Notes: generated from the letters alone by a model not told the origin. 64,000 nt of DNA from Roseovarius pacificus (GCF_900142665.1 NZ_FRBR01000003.1:236242-300241), one strand, 5' to 3'; positions 8,618-18,449 are shown, numbered from the stretch's first letter. Program-made: numbers and translations.

Positions 8618-9535
8618 CTACAGGCCATTTCGCGGCGGCCCCGCGACGGGTGCCTTGCCTGAAAGTGGAGACTGAATTTTGCGGGTTTGCGACCAGACGA
8701 CAGCGAAAACGATCAACGCGCCACCGCAAAGGGCGCGCGGTGAGGGGCTTTCGGACAGGATCACCCATGCCAGCACCGGTGCAAGGGGCACTTCGAGCGT
8801 GGACAACAGCGCCGTTTCAGCCGAGGGCAGCCGCCTTGCGCCTTCGGACAGCGTGACGGAGGCCACGGCGAACACCAGACCGAACCCCACCAGAATCGGA
8901 AGCTCGTCAAGGGCGGTGCCGAAGGGCTGGCCGAACATCGCGGCGACCGGCAGCAACAGCACGGACGACAAGGCGGCGGGCAGTGCCGCGGTGGTGTCGG
9001 GATACGCGCGGTACACCACCATCGTTCCGGCCATCATGCATGTCATGACAAGGGCGAGGGCATCGCCGGCAAGACTCGCCCGGCCCAGAGACCCGGATAC
9101 GATCACCAGAACGCCGATGAAGGCGGTGGCGCTTGCAATGACGACGGTGCGGGTCGGGGCCTCTTTGATCAGAAGCCAGGACAATCCGGCCGCCATGAAC
9201 GGCGCGGCGGCATAGATCAGGGCGACATTCGCGACGCTGCTGAGCTTGAATGCGGGAATGAACGCGGCGGTCCCGGCAGCCATCAGGACGGCGACGAGAC
9301 AGGCGGGCCTGCCGAACGCCCGGATTTCCGTGACAAGGCGCCCCCGAACGGCGAGGTAGATCAGCGTGAAGGCGGCAGCGGCCAGTCCGCGCCAGAAGAT
9401 GATGCCCCAGGCCCCGGTCGCCACGCCGTTGGTGAAGATGCCTGCGGTGCTGAACACGATGGCGGAAACGGTCACGAGGACAACGCCCGCGCTGCGGGCC
9501 GGGGATGTTGGTGATGCCGGTCGGGAAAGGGTCAT
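8618..9535 (-). CDS. EamA (DMT) family transporter
   Basis: A 305-residue inner-membrane protein of the drug/metabolite transporter superfamily, with about ten hydrophobic segments arranged as two EamA repeats (beginning VVLVTVSAIVFSTAGIF and LAGDALALVMTCMMAGT). The repeat ends carry LSSVANVALIYAAAPFMAA and LLSTLEVPLAPVLAWVIL, typical of the family. The ATG at 9535 follows CGGAGT at 8 nt spacing; the longer in-frame extension would overlap the divergent regulator. Substrate unknown; the divergent YafY-type regulator is the likely controller. Confidence 0.85.
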   Translation of the reverse strand: MTLSRPASPTSPARSAGVVLVTVSAIVFSTAGIFTNGVATGAWGIIFWRGLAAAAFTLIYLAVRGRLVTEIRAFGRPACLVAVLMAAGTAAFIPAFKLSSVANVALIYAAAPFMAAGLSWLLIKEAPTRTVVIASATAFIGVLVIVSGSLGRASLAGDALALVMTCMMAGTMVVYRAYPDTTAALPAALSSVLLLPVAAMFGQPFGTALDELPILVGFGLVFAVASVTLSEGARRLPSAETALLSTLEVPLAPVLAWVILSESPSPRALCGGALIVFAVVWSQTRKIQSPLSGKAPVAGPPRNGL

Positions 9536-9641
9536 GGCGGGACTCCGGTGTGGTTTGCCGGAGACCGGGATATCCGATCCCTGTTGCCATATATGTGTCA
9601 GCAGTGATCTGATAGGCGCACAGGAAACCGACGGGTGCGCC

Positions 9642-10325
9642 ATGAGCAAGAGCGACAGGTTCTTCGAGATCATCCAGCTTCTGAGGCGGGCCAAACGCCC
9701 GCTTCTGGCCCGCGAAATGGCTGAGGAACTGGAAGTATCCCGGCGCACGATCTATCGCGACATCGCCACATTGCAGGCCATGCAGACCCCGATCCTTGGC
9801 GAGGCCGGAATCGGATACGTGATGCGCAAGGGCTACGATCTGCCGCCAATCAATTTCGACATTGACGAAGCGGACGCCGTCGCCGTGGGGCTGAGCATGG
9901 TGGCGCGCACCGGCGATCCGGGGTTGTGGCGGGCGGCGCGGCGCGCCTCGCGCAAGCTGAGCGAAACCTCGCCCGGAACACGGCGGCTCGTGGCGTCGAG
10001 CTGGGGCGTCGAGGCCACGCCCGCGATCGATCTATCGGCCCTGCGCCAGTTGATCCGCGACGAGCGCAAGATCAGGCTGACCTACGAGGACGCCAGGGAA
10101 GAGCGCACCGCGCGCACCGTCTGGCCGCTGGTTCTGATCTATTATGTCGATACCGCGATGCTGGTCGGGTGGTGCGAATTGCGCCGCGACCTGCGGCATT
10201 TCCGGGTGGATCGCATGGTGGATTGCACCCCGCTGGAGGACGGGTTTGCGGGGCTGGGCGCGGCGCTGGTGGCGCGTTGGGAGGACACCCGGAAACAGGA
10301 AACCGTTTCGACGAAAGAGCTGTGA
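9642..10325 (+). CDS. YafY/WYL-domain transcriptional regulator
   Basis: A 227-residue DNA-binding protein. The N-terminal winged helix (about 1-65) includes REMAEELEVSRRTIYRDIATL, which must be read as the HTH_11 helix pair, and PILGEAGIGYVMRKGYDLPP is the usual linker. A WYL-like ligand-sensing domain (about 138-210) contains VWPLVLIYYVDTAMLVGWC and LRHFRVDRM. It is divergent from the EamA transporter across about 106 bp, suggesting local control of that gene. It converges with the large operon downstream. Confidence 0.85.
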   Translation: MSKSDRFFEIIQLLRRAKRPLLAREMAEELEVSRRTIYRDIATLQAMQTPILGEAGIGYVMRKGYDLPPINFDIDEADAVAVGLSMVARTGDPGLWRAARRASRKLSETSPGTRRLVASSWGVEATPAIDLSALRQLIRDERKIRLTYEDAREERTARTVWPLVLIYYVDTAMLVGWCELRRDLRHFRVDRMVDCTPLEDGFAGLGAALVARWEDTRKQETVSTKEL

Positions 10326-10361
10326 CCGGAGCGGCGCGCGCCCTGCAACCCGTGGCGCGGG

Positions 10362-12410
10362 CTATCGCCGCCCTTCGCGCAGCCAGCCGCCGACCGTCAG
10401 CGCGGCGATCAGGGCCAGCACGGCCCAGACCGGCAGCAGCGGGGTTTGGGTGACGGACAGGGTTTCGAACGCGTTGCGCGGGGTCAGACCGATCCAGCCG
10501 CGCCCCGAGGCGGGGCGGCCCGCGCGCACGTCGCGGATGCGGGGCAGACCGTCCTCGAGCGCCATGGCGCCGCCACCGGTGCGTTCGAGCATGGGGTGCA
10601 GGGGTGTGGCGCTGGCGATGGTGTGTTCGAACTCGACCGGGGCGGCGGGGCCAAGGCCGATCACGGCGGTCTGATCGCCGTTTTCCAGCCGGTAGAGCCC
10701 GATTTCGGGGCCGTCGAAAAGGGTTTCGAACCTGCCGGGGCTGACCTCGTCCAGATCGCGCTCGACCGTATCGCCCGACGGGGTGGTGATGATCACCGGC
10801 CCCACGGTATCGGACAGAGACCGGCGGATGATGCGCATTTTCTGGCCCGTGGCCTCGGCCCAGAGGGCCTCTTCCTCGAGTTCGGGTTCCTTCATCATCC
10901 AGTGGGCGAGGCGGCGCAGCAGTTCCAGTTGCGGGCCGCCGCCTTCGTAGCCGCGATTCCACAGCCACGCGTGATCGGAGGCCAGAAGCGCGACACGCCC
11001 TTCGCCGACGCGGTCCAGCACCAGAAGCGGGCGGTCGTCCTGCCCGGTCATCACCATGTCGCCCGAGGTTTGTTCGACGTCGATCTGGCGCATCCAGCGG
11101 CCCCATTCACCGTCGAATTCGCGTTCGAGCCCGGCCGTCACCGGGTGGCGCTGGCCCAGATCGGTGACGGCGGGGCGGTAACGCTGTTCGATCACGCGGG
11201 CGGTGGGGCGCGCGGGCACGATGGACTGGATCGGCGTGCGATAGAGACTGTCGGCGCTGGCGAAATCCGGCCCGGCGGCGAACAGAACCGCGCCGCCCTG
11301 TTCGACATAGGCGCGCACGTTGTCGAGATAGAGCGAGGGCAGGATGCCGCGCCGCTTGTAGCGGTCGAAAATGATCAGGTCGAAATCGTCGATCTTTTCG
11401 AGGAACAGCTCGCGCGTGGGAAAGGCGATGAGCGACAGTTCCCGCACGGGCACGCCGTCCTGCTTGGCCGGGGGGCGCAGGATGGTGAAATGCACCAGGT
11501 CGACCGAACTGTCGGATTTCAGAAGGTTGCGCCATGTGCGCCCGCCGGCGTGCGGCTCGCCGGAAACCAGCAGCACCGACAGGCGGTCACGCACGCCGTT
11601 GATCTGCACGAGCGCGGTGTTGTTGCGGTCGGTCAGTTCGCCCGGCGCTTCGGGCGTGGTGAATTGCAGCACGTTGCGCCCGCCATGCGGCAGGGTCAGG
11701 GGCAGGTCGATATCGCGGCCCAGGGGGACGTTGAAGCGGCGCGGCTCTTCGCCGTCGATGGAAATGTCGAGCGGCACGGTGGTCACGCCTTCGGGGGCGG
11801 CACCGTCATCGGTGACGGTCAGGGTCATGGTGACCTCTTCGCCCAGGATGGCGAAGGCCGGGGCGTTGGTGATGGTCAGGCGGCGGTCCCAGTCGGTCTC
11901 GCGGCCGGTGTGCAACAGGTGCAGCGGCGCGGGCAGGTCGGGGGCGCGGTCGGTGTCGTGGATGCGGCCATCGGAGAGCAGGATCGCGCCGGCGATGCGC
12001 CCGCGCGGTTCCTCGGCCAGGGCTTCGGCGAGGGCGGTCATGGCCTGTGTGCCGCTATTGTCGGCCCCGTCGGGAATGGGGATGCGCCGGACCTCGGTAT
12101 TGGGGCGGGCGGTGAGGTGTGCGGCGAGGTCTTCGGCGGCCTGTGAGGTGGTGGCGGCGCGGTCGGCCAGTTGCTGGCTGGCGCTGCGGTCTTCGAGCAG
12201 CAGGACGATATCGCTGAGCGGTTCGCGGTTCTCGACCTGATAGACCGGGCCGGACAGCGCGGCGAGGATCGCCAGACCGGCCAGCGCCCGGAGCGGCCAG
12301 CCCGACAGCCCGCGCCACAGCGCAAGGGCGATCCCGGCGGCCAGGGCCACGCCGAGCGCCGCGATCAGCGGCCACGGCAGGAGGGGGTCGAACAGCACCG
12401 ATCCGGTCAT
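10362..12410 (-). CDS. Large membrane protein, last gene of MoxR/DUF58 operon
   Basis: A 682-residue protein with two N-terminal membrane segments (about 12-30 and 36-55). A von Willebrand A-like stretch follows (LSDIVLLLEDRSASQQLADR, AGAILLSDGRIHD), then Ig-like beta segments and a glutamine-amidotransferase-like domain (LSVLLVSGEPH, DFDLIIFDRYKRRG, YVEQGGAVLFAAGPDF). A C-terminal membrane segment lies near the end (LPVWAVLALIAALTVGGWL). Its start overlaps the stop of the upstream gene as ATGA. The neighbours (MoxR ATPase, DUF58, BatA-like) indicate a role in envelope or chaperone-like assembly; the exact role is unknown. Confidence 0.7.
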   Translation of the reverse strand: MTGSVLFDPLLPWPLIAALGVALAAGIALALWRGLSGWPLRALAGLAILAALSGPVYQVENREPLSDIVLLLEDRSASQQLADRAATTSQAAEDLAAHLTARPNTEVRRIPIPDGADNSGTQAMTALAEALAEEPRGRIAGAILLSDGRIHDTDRAPDLPAPLHLLHTGRETDWDRRLTITNAPAFAILGEEVTMTLTVTDDGAAPEGVTTVPLDISIDGEEPRRFNVPLGRDIDLPLTLPHGGRNVLQFTTPEAPGELTDRNNTALVQINGVRDRLSVLLVSGEPHAGGRTWRNLLKSDSSVDLVHFTILRPPAKQDGVPVRELSLIAFPTRELFLEKIDDFDLIIFDRYKRRGILPSLYLDNVRAYVEQGGAVLFAAGPDFASADSLYRTPIQSIVPARPTARVIEQRYRPAVTDLGQRHPVTAGLEREFDGEWGRWMRQIDVEQTSGDMVMTGQDDRPLLVLDRVGEGRVALLASDHAWLWNRGYEGGGPQLELLRRLAHWMMKEPELEEEALWAEATGQKMRIIRRSLSDTVGPVIITTPSGDTVERDLDEVSPGRFETLFDGPEIGLYRLENGDQTAVIGLGPAAPVEFEHTIASATPLHPMLERTGGGAMALEDGLPRIRDVRAGRPASGRGWIGLTPRNAFETLSVTQTPLLPVWAVLALIAALTVGGWLREGRR

Positions 12411-15163
12411 TGGCCCAACCTGTCGAGAAGCGCGGGCACGTGCACCTGGTCGGATTTGTAATTGCCGGTCAGCACGTGCATCACGAGGTTCACCCCGAAG
12501 CGGAACGCCATTTCACGCTGGCGTTCCCCGGCATAGCCGCGCCCCACGGGAAACAGCGCGTTGCCGCGGTCGTCCATCGCCCAGGCGGCGGCCCAGTCGT
12601 TGCCGCCGATGACCACCGGCGTCACGTTGTCGTTGAGGTTGCGGAAGGGCATGCCCTCGACCTGTTCGGCGTCGGGCGGGGCGGCCTCGACCCAGACGGG
12701 GCGGCCGGAGTGGCGGCCCGGAAAATCCTGCAACAGGTAGAAGGTGCGCGTCAGGACGTGATCCTCGGGGATGGGTTCGAGCGGCGGGATGTCCAGCGGA
12801 CGCGCCAGCCGTTGCAGCATCTGCCCGTTGGGCGAGGACGCGCCGAAGCCCGCCACGTTGGCGTCGCGGGTGTCGAACAGGATCATGCCGCCGGTCCGCA
12901 GGTAGGCGTTGAGCCTTGCATAGGCCTCGTGCGAGGGGATCGGCTGATCCGGGGTGACGGGCCAGTAGAGCAGCGGGTAAAACGCCAGATTGTCGGTTTC
13001 CAGATCGACGCCGATGGGCGCGGCGGGTTCGACGGAGGTGCGGAAAAACAGGGTTTCGCTGAGCCCCGACAGCCCGGCGCGGGCGGTGTCGTCAAGCCGG
13101 GGGTCGCCGGTGAGCACATGGGCAAGGACGACTTCGGAAGCGGCGGCGAGTTCCTTGTCGATATCCTGTTGCGCCTGAGCGGTGTCCGGCACGGGCAGGA
13201 TCAGTGCGGCAAGGATCAGCGCGGCGGCGCGGGCGGGCCAGAGCCGCCCGGACAATGCCAGCGAGGCGATGATATCGCCCATCAAAAGCAGCATCGACAG
13301 CGCCAGAAGCCAGCCGCCAAGCGGGGTTTCCGGCGCGCGGGCCAACCCCCTGACGGGCACGCGGGCGGGCCATGTGGCGGGGGCCAGCGTGGTTTCGGCG
13401 CGCATCACGTTGAGGGCAAAGCGGCGGTCCGGCCCATCGTAGAGCCCCGGTTGCAGGTCGGGGCCGAGCGCATCGGTTATCAGCCGTTCCCCGGCGATGC
13501 CCGGCAGGGTTTCGGCATCGCGCAGCTTGCCGAAGCCGTCGAGCACCTGGGTGGGCTGCCATGTGGTGCCTTGCAGCTCGGCCATGTCGGGCAGAGCCAC
13601 GGCGGAGGACACGGCGAGGCGTTCGAGCATCTGCACGAACAGGCCCGACAGCGGCAGGGTGGACCATTCGGCATTGGCGGTGACATGGAACAGCACCACC
13701 TGCCCCGCCCCGACGCGTTTGCGCGTGACCAGCGGCGTTCCGTCGGTCAGTTGTGCGATCACACGGTCGGCCAGCGTGGGATCGGGTTGCGCCATGACCT
13801 GCGCCGAAACGGTGACGTCATCGGGCACAGGCAGGCCCGCGAAGGGGCTGCCATCGTCGAACGGGGCGAGGGTTTTCGGCTCTCCCCAGCTCATCGCGCC
13901 GCCGACGGTACGGCCCCCGGCGCGCAGGCGCACCGGCAGGAGCGGCGATTCATCCGAGCGCGACACGTCCGAGGCGGCAAGGCGCGCCCCGGCAAAGCGC
14001 AGGAGCAGCCCGCCCTGATCCATCCAGTCCAGAAGCGCGTCCTGTTCGGCGGTGGACAAGGTGGCCACATCGGCCAGAACGATGACATCGGGATTGGCTG
14101 GCAGAACATCCATCAGCGCGCCGTCCAGCAGGTTGGCGGAAGGGATGAGCGCCTGTTCGAGGTAATGCAGCGGCGAGAGCAGTTCCAGCCCTTCGCGGTT
14201 TTCGCGGCCCGCGATCAGGGCGACCTCGCGCCGCTTGAGGCTGTCGTCGGTCAGGGTGACGGCCCCGGCGGTGTTCTGACCGGTGATTTCGAATCGCGTG
14301 AGGCGGGCGCGCAACTCGGCCGGCAGGGACAGGTCGCCGGTGGCGGTGGTGGCATCCGTATCGAAGCGCAGCGGGAGCGTGGCCAGAAGGCGCGGCAGGC
14401 CCTGCGGATCGCGGCCATGCGCCTCGACCGTGATGTCGCGCGCCGCGCCCGTGCGGGCGCGCTGTGCGGTCAGCCTGACGGCGTTGTCCTCGATTTCAGC
14501 CGGGGCAAGGGCGAGGATCGGGGCCGGGCTTTCGTAGACGGTGACGGGGCCGCGCGTTTCGAGTTCGGCCAGCAGGGCTGCGCGTGTCTCGCGGGCCAGC
14601 CCGTCGGACATCCAGCGGGTTTCGAAATCGCCCTCGGGCAGCGCGGCGAGGGCGCGCTCCATCATCGCGGGGGTGGCGGGCCATGCCTGCGGCACCAGCC
14701 CCGACAAGCGGCTGCGCCAGTTCTCGGCGGCGCGGAAGGCGGCGGGCTGTGGATCGGTCAGGCGCAGGATGGCGACGGGGCGCGCGTTGCGCCCGGCCTC
14801 GGCCAGCATGTCGTCGAGCAGCGCCGATTGCGCGGGCCAGTCGCGGGCGCTGGCCCAACTGGCGTCCAGCACGATCAGGAGCGGGCCGGTCTGCGCCTGT
14901 TCGCCCTGAGCGCGCGGATTGAGCACCGGACCGGCCAGCCCGACGATCACGGCGGCCACGGCCAGCATCCGCAGCAGGAGCAGCCACCACGGCGTTCGGT
15001 CGGTCACGGTATCGTCGTCCTTGAGCCCCAGAAGGAGCGCCACGCCGGGAAAGCGGCGGCGGATCGGCGCGGGCGGCACGGCGCGCAGCAAGATCCACAG
15101 GATCGGCAGCGCGGCCAGCGCCAGCAACAGCCATGGCGCGGTAAAGGCGACGGGCCCCAGCAT
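12407..15163 (-). CDS. BatA-like N-terminus plus DUF4159 membrane protein
   Basis: A 918-residue protein. It starts with a BatA-type membrane anchor (FTAPWLLLALAALPILWIL, RRRFPGVALLLGL, a second segment near residue 65), followed by a VWA-like region (GPLLIVLDASWASARDW). Further membrane segments lie near residues 615-660. The C-terminus is a DUF4159-type domain (LAFYPLLYWPV, LNAYLRTGGMILFDTRDA, VLTRTFYLLQDFPGRH). This matches the large gene that usually follows DUF58 in alphaproteobacterial MoxR operons. ATGA overlaps on both sides show tight translational coupling. Confidence 0.75.
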   Translation of the reverse strand: MLGPVAFTAPWLLLALAALPILWILLRAVPPAPIRRRFPGVALLLGLKDDDTVTDRTPWWLLLLRMLAVAAVIVGLAGPVLNPRAQGEQAQTGPLLIVLDASWASARDWPAQSALLDDMLAEAGRNARPVAILRLTDPQPAAFRAAENWRSRLSGLVPQAWPATPAMMERALAALPEGDFETRWMSDGLARETRAALLAELETRGPVTVYESPAPILALAPAEIEDNAVRLTAQRARTGAARDITVEAHGRDPQGLPRLLATLPLRFDTDATTATGDLSLPAELRARLTRFEITGQNTAGAVTLTDDSLKRREVALIAGRENREGLELLSPLHYLEQALIPSANLLDGALMDVLPANPDVIVLADVATLSTAEQDALLDWMDQGGLLLRFAGARLAASDVSRSDESPLLPVRLRAGGRTVGGAMSWGEPKTLAPFDDGSPFAGLPVPDDVTVSAQVMAQPDPTLADRVIAQLTDGTPLVTRKRVGAGQVVLFHVTANAEWSTLPLSGLFVQMLERLAVSSAVALPDMAELQGTTWQPTQVLDGFGKLRDAETLPGIAGERLITDALGPDLQPGLYDGPDRRFALNVMRAETTLAPATWPARVPVRGLARAPETPLGGWLLALSMLLLMGDIIASLALSGRLWPARAAALILAALILPVPDTAQAQQDIDKELAAASEVVLAHVLTGDPRLDDTARAGLSGLSETLFFRTSVEPAAPIGVDLETDNLAFYPLLYWPVTPDQPIPSHEAYARLNAYLRTGGMILFDTRDANVAGFGASSPNGQMLQRLARPLDIPPLEPIPEDHVLTRTFYLLQDFPGRHSGRPVWVEAAPPDAEQVEGMPFRNLNDNVTPVVIGGNDWAAAWAMDDRGNALFPVGRGYAGERQREMAFRFGVNLVMHVLTGNYKSDQVHVPALLDRLGQ

Positions 15164-16038
15164 CAGGCGCGCCCCCCGTCAAAGGCGCGATAGAGCCACA
15201 ACAGGGCCGATTGCGCGCTGTCCGAGGTGTGGTGCAGCCCGTATTGCCAGCCGGTGGCGAGGCACAGCGTTTGCAGCTCGTCCTTGCGGGCGGCGAGGCG
15301 ATCCAGATAGCGGGTGCGCAGATCGGACGCCTTGAGCGTTTCATGCGAGAACGTTCCGCCGACGCTTTCGAAAATGGTGCGCCCGCGATAGGGAAAGGCC
15401 TCTTCCGCAGGGTCGAGGATATGCAGCAGGACGCCCTGAACACCGCGGTCGGCGGCCTTGGTCAGGGCGGCGCTGACGCCGTCGATCTCGCCCATGAAAT
15501 CCGACAGGAACAGCGCGCGGCCATGCGGCAGCAACCCGCGCAGATCGGGCGTGCCGTATTCCTCGTCGCCGTCCTGCGTGAGCGCCTCGGCCAGCCGCGC
15601 GATCTGGGCGCCGCCGCGACGGGGCGGCAGGGTATGGCCGGTCAGGCCCACACGCTCGCCCGCGCGGTTCAGCAGGATCGCGACCGCCAGCGCCAGCAGG
15701 CGGGCGCGGTCGGATTTCTCGGGCAGGTCATCATTGGAGGCAAAGCGCATCGAGGCCGCGTCATCGGCCCAGATCATCACGCTTTGGGCGATCTGCCATT
15801 CGCGTTGCCGCACGAACTGCGCGTCGGATTTGCCCGAGCGCCGCCAGTCGATATCGCGCAGCGCATCGCCCGCCATGACCGGGCGGTATTGCCAGAAATC
15901 GTCGCCCATCCCCGAACGCCGCCGGCCATGTTCGCCCAGGAGGACGGTACCGGCCAGATGCTCGGCCCGCGCCATGAGCGGGGGCAGAGCGGCTGCCTCG
16001 GCCTCGGACCGGGCGCGAAGATGGGCGGATCGGGTCAC
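15163..16038 (-). CDS. DUF58 domain protein of MoxR operon
   Basis: A 291-residue protein of the DUF58 family, beginning at GTG 16038 (VTRSAHLRARSEAE). The GTGA overlap with the moxR stop fixes this start; the 100-residue in-frame extension seen upstream is the shadow of moxR. Family signature: GDDFWQYRPVMAGDALRDIDW, where the PGD-RDIDW-R block is diagnostic, then RQREWQIAQSV and a VWA-like fold (ALFLSDFMGE). These proteins act with MoxR AAA+ ATPases on membrane or secreted complexes. Confidence 0.88.
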   Translation of the reverse strand: MTRSAHLRARSEAEAAALPPLMARAEHLAGTVLLGEHGRRRSGMGDDFWQYRPVMAGDALRDIDWRRSGKSDAQFVRQREWQIAQSVMIWADDAASMRFASNDDLPEKSDRARLLALAVAILLNRAGERVGLTGHTLPPRRGGAQIARLAEALTQDGDEEYGTPDLRGLLPHGRALFLSDFMGEIDGVSAALTKAADRGVQGVLLHILDPAEEAFPYRGRTIFESVGGTFSHETLKASDLRTRYLDRLAARKDELQTLCLATGWQYGLHHTSDSAQSALLWLYRAFDGGRA

Positions 16039-17042
16039 GCTGCGGCCTCGATCCGGGTGACCTGTGCGACGGTGTCGGCGATCAGGCCGTCGAGGCTTTC
16101 GCCCCGTGCCCGCGCGGCGAAGTTCAGCGCCATGCGGTGGACCAGAACCGGCTGCGCCATGGCGGCGACATCGTCGGTATCGGGGGCGAGGCGGCCCTGC
16201 AACATGGCGCGGGCGCGAACGGTCAGCATCAGGGCCTGCGCGGCGCGCGGCCCCGGCCCCCAGGCCACGTCCCGGCGCACGGCCTCGGAGGCGCTGTCGT
16301 CTTCGGGGCGGCAGGCGCGGACCAGGTCGAGGATGCATTCGACCACCGATTCGCCCACCGGCATCCGGCGCAGCAGGGTTTGGGCGGCGATCAGTTCGGC
16401 GGGGGTGAATACCTGATGCGAACTCGCCTCTTCGGCGCCGGTGGTGGCGAGGAGGATGTCACGCTCGGTGTCGCGGTCTGGATAGGGCACGTCGATCTGC
16501 ACGAGGAAACGGTCGAGCTGAGCCTCGGGCAAGGGATAGGTGCCTTCCTGTTCGATGGGGTTCTGCGTGGCCAGAACGTGGAACGGCGGATCGAGCGGGC
16601 GGTCCTGCCCGGCGACGGTGACCTGACGTTCCTGCATGGCCTGCAACAGCGCCGACTGGGTGCGCGGGCTGGCGCGGTTGATTTCGTCGGCCATCAGAAG
16701 CTGGCAGAAGATCGGGCCGGGGATGAACTTGAACGTGCGTGTGCCGTCGGCGCCGGTTTCCAGCACCTCGGAGCCGAGGATGTCGGCGGGCATCAGATCG
16801 GGGGTGAACTGCACCCGGTTGGCGTTGAGACCCATCACCGTGGACAGGGTTTCGACCAGCCGCGTCTTGCCCAGCCCCGGCAGGCCGATCAGAAGCCCGT
16901 GCCCGCCGCTGAGCAGCGCCGAAAGCGAAAGGTCGACCACACGTTCCTGCCCGATGAAGCGGCGGGTGATCGAGGCGCGCGCCTGCGCCAGCTTGTCTTC
17001 GAGCGCTTCGATCCCGGCCAGCAGATCGGCGTCATCGGTCAT
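16035..17042 (-). CDS. MoxR-type AAA+ ATPase
   Basis: A 335-residue ATPase, first gene of the four-gene operon. The ATG at 17042 follows GGGAG at 7 nt. Walker A is GLPGLGKTRLVE, Walker B is LLMADEINRASP, sensor 1 is LATQNPIEQEGTYPLPEAQ (characteristic of MoxR), and the sensor 2 region contains WGPGPRAAQAL. Known MoxR proteins act as chaperone-like ATPases that mature metal or membrane complexes together with VWA-domain partners, which fits the downstream genes. Confidence 0.92.
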   Translation of the reverse strand: MTDDADLLAGIEALEDKLAQARASITRRFIGQERVVDLSLSALLSGGHGLLIGLPGLGKTRLVETLSTVMGLNANRVQFTPDLMPADILGSEVLETGADGTRTFKFIPGPIFCQLLMADEINRASPRTQSALLQAMQERQVTVAGQDRPLDPPFHVLATQNPIEQEGTYPLPEAQLDRFLVQIDVPYPDRDTERDILLATTGAEEASSHQVFTPAELIAAQTLLRRMPVGESVVECILDLVRACRPEDDSASEAVRRDVAWGPGPRAAQALMLTVRARAMLQGRLAPDTDDVAAMAQPVLVHRMALNFAARARGESLDGLIADTVAQVTRIEAAA

Positions 17043-17112
17043 GGCAAAACTCCCTGTCAGGCTATATCGTTCATCTAAGAGTGTATCGCGCACAGATGAA
17101 ATGGCAAAAGCA

Positions 17113-17694
17113 ATGAGCAAAGACCGGATCACGACCCTGTCAACAGAGAGCCTTGCCGCCTCGGCACGGGCGGCTCAGGGCAAGGGATTGCCGCCGGTGG
17201 ACCGGTGGAATCCGCCGTTCATGGGCGATCTGGACATTCGCATCGCGCGGGACGGAACGTGGTTTCACGAGGGCTCGCCCATCAACCGGCCCGAGCTGGT
17301 CCGGCTGTTTTCCACCATCCTCAAGCGCGAGAGCGACAGGTTTTTCCTGGTCACGCCGGTGGAAAAGGTGGGAATCACCGTCGAGGACGCGCCGTTTGTC
17401 GCCGTGGATGTCGAGGCCGAGGGCGACGGCCCCGCGCAGGAGCTGATTTTCGAGACCAATGTGGGGGATCGCGTGGTGGCCGGGGCGGAAAACCCGATCC
17501 GGGTGGAGCGCGATGGCGAAACCGGCGAACCTTCGCCCTATGTGATGATCCGCGCAGGGCTGGAGGCGCTGATCGACCGCAAGAGTTTCTATCGCCTGAT
17601 CGAGTTGGGCGCGCGGCGGGACGGCTGGTTCGGGCTGTGGTCGGGCGGCGAATTCTTTCCGGTGATCCCCGAAGACGACTTGCCGGAGACCTGA
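17113..17694 (+). CDS. DUF1285 family protein
   Basis: A conserved hypothetical of about 193 residues. Recognisable family segments are WNPPFMGDLDIRIARDGTW, FHEGSPINRPELVRLF, FFLVTPVEKVGI and SFYRLIELG. The structure is probably a beta-rich PH-like fold; function unknown. The start is uncertain: ATG 17113 and ATG 17101 are in frame and neither has a good RBS. The gene is divergent from moxR and is followed 5 bp later by hyi, so the two are likely co-transcribed. Confidence 0.82.
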   Translation: MSKDRITTLSTESLAASARAAQGKGLPPVDRWNPPFMGDLDIRIARDGTWFHEGSPINRPELVRLFSTILKRESDRFFLVTPVEKVGITVEDAPFVAVDVEAEGDGPAQELIFETNVGDRVVAGAENPIRVERDGETGEPSPYVMIRAGLEALIDRKSFYRLIELGARRDGWFGLWSGGEFFPVIPEDDLPET

Positions 17695-17699
17695 CCGCG

Positions 17700-18449
17700 A
17701 TGCCCCGTTTTGCCGCCAACCTGTCGATGCTGTTTCGCGAACTTCCGGTGCTGGAGCGCCCGGCGGCGGCGCGGGATGCGGGGTTTGCGGGGGTGGAGAT
17801 CCTGTTTCCCTATGACGAGCCGGGGCATCTGATCCGGCAGGCGCTGGACCGGGCGGGCCTGCCTCTGATCCTGATCAACACGCCGCCGCCCAACTGGACG
17901 GGGGGCGACAGGGGCTTTGCCGCGATTCCCGGCGGCGAGGAGCGGTTTCGCCACGATTTCCGCCGTGCGCTGCGCTATGCGCAGGTACTGGGGGCGCGGC
18001 ATATCCATGTGATGGCCGGTGTCGCCGGGGGGCTGGAAGCGCGCGATACCTTCATCCGCAACCTCGCCTGGGCCGCCGCCACCGCGCCCGAACAGCCCTT
18101 GACCATCGAGCCGATCAACACCCATGACATGCCGGGCTATTTCCTGGACGATTTCGATCTGGCCGCCGAGGTGCTGGACACCGTGGGCGCGCCCAATCTC
18201 GCGCTGCAATTCGACGCCTACCATGCGCATCGCATCACCGGCGACGTGATGGGCACATGGGCCGCGCATGGCCACCGGGCGGCACATGTGCAGGTGGCGG
18301 GGTATCCGGGGCGGCACGAACCGGCAGGCGGAGAGATAGATTACCCCGCATTCTTTGCGCGGCTCGATTCGGATGGTTATGCCGGGTTCGTGAGCGGCGA
18401 ATACGCCCCCGAAGGGCGCACCGGGGACGGGATCGGCTGGATTACCTGA
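17700..18449 (+). CDS. hyi: Hydroxypyruvate isomerase
   Basis: Interconverts hydroxypyruvate and tartronate semialdehyde in glyoxylate metabolism. The 249-residue TIM-barrel sugar-isomerase shows MPRFAANLSMLFRELP, FAGVEILFPYD, LILINTPPPNWTGGDRG, the metal/active-site Glu in LTIEPIN, and FDAYHAHRITGD. It closely follows the DUF1285 gene. The stop codon lies inside the first arm of a 13-bp inverted repeat. It fits the glycolate operon 9 kb away. A TIM-barrel isomerase of slightly different substrate cannot be excluded. Confidence 0.88.
   Translation: MPRFAANLSMLFRELPVLERPAAARDAGFAGVEILFPYDEPGHLIRQALDRAGLPLILINTPPPNWTGGDRGFAAIPGGEERFRHDFRRALRYAQVLGARHIHVMAGVAGGLEARDTFIRNLAWAAATAPEQPLTIEPINTHDMPGYFLDDFDLAAEVLDTVGAPNLALQFDAYHAHRITGDVMGTWAAHGHRAAHVQVAGYPGRHEPAGGEIDYPAFFARLDSDGYAGFVSGEYAPEGRTGDGIGWIT

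Noticed and set aside
12410..15193. A 927-codon open frame on the plus strand, and similar long frames at 18972-21590, 5591-8014 and 4479-6014
   Set aside because: They are antisense to strongly supported genes (BatA-like, polA, glc genes) and have the His/Arg/Gly-rich composition of high-GC shadows; no domains or RBS.
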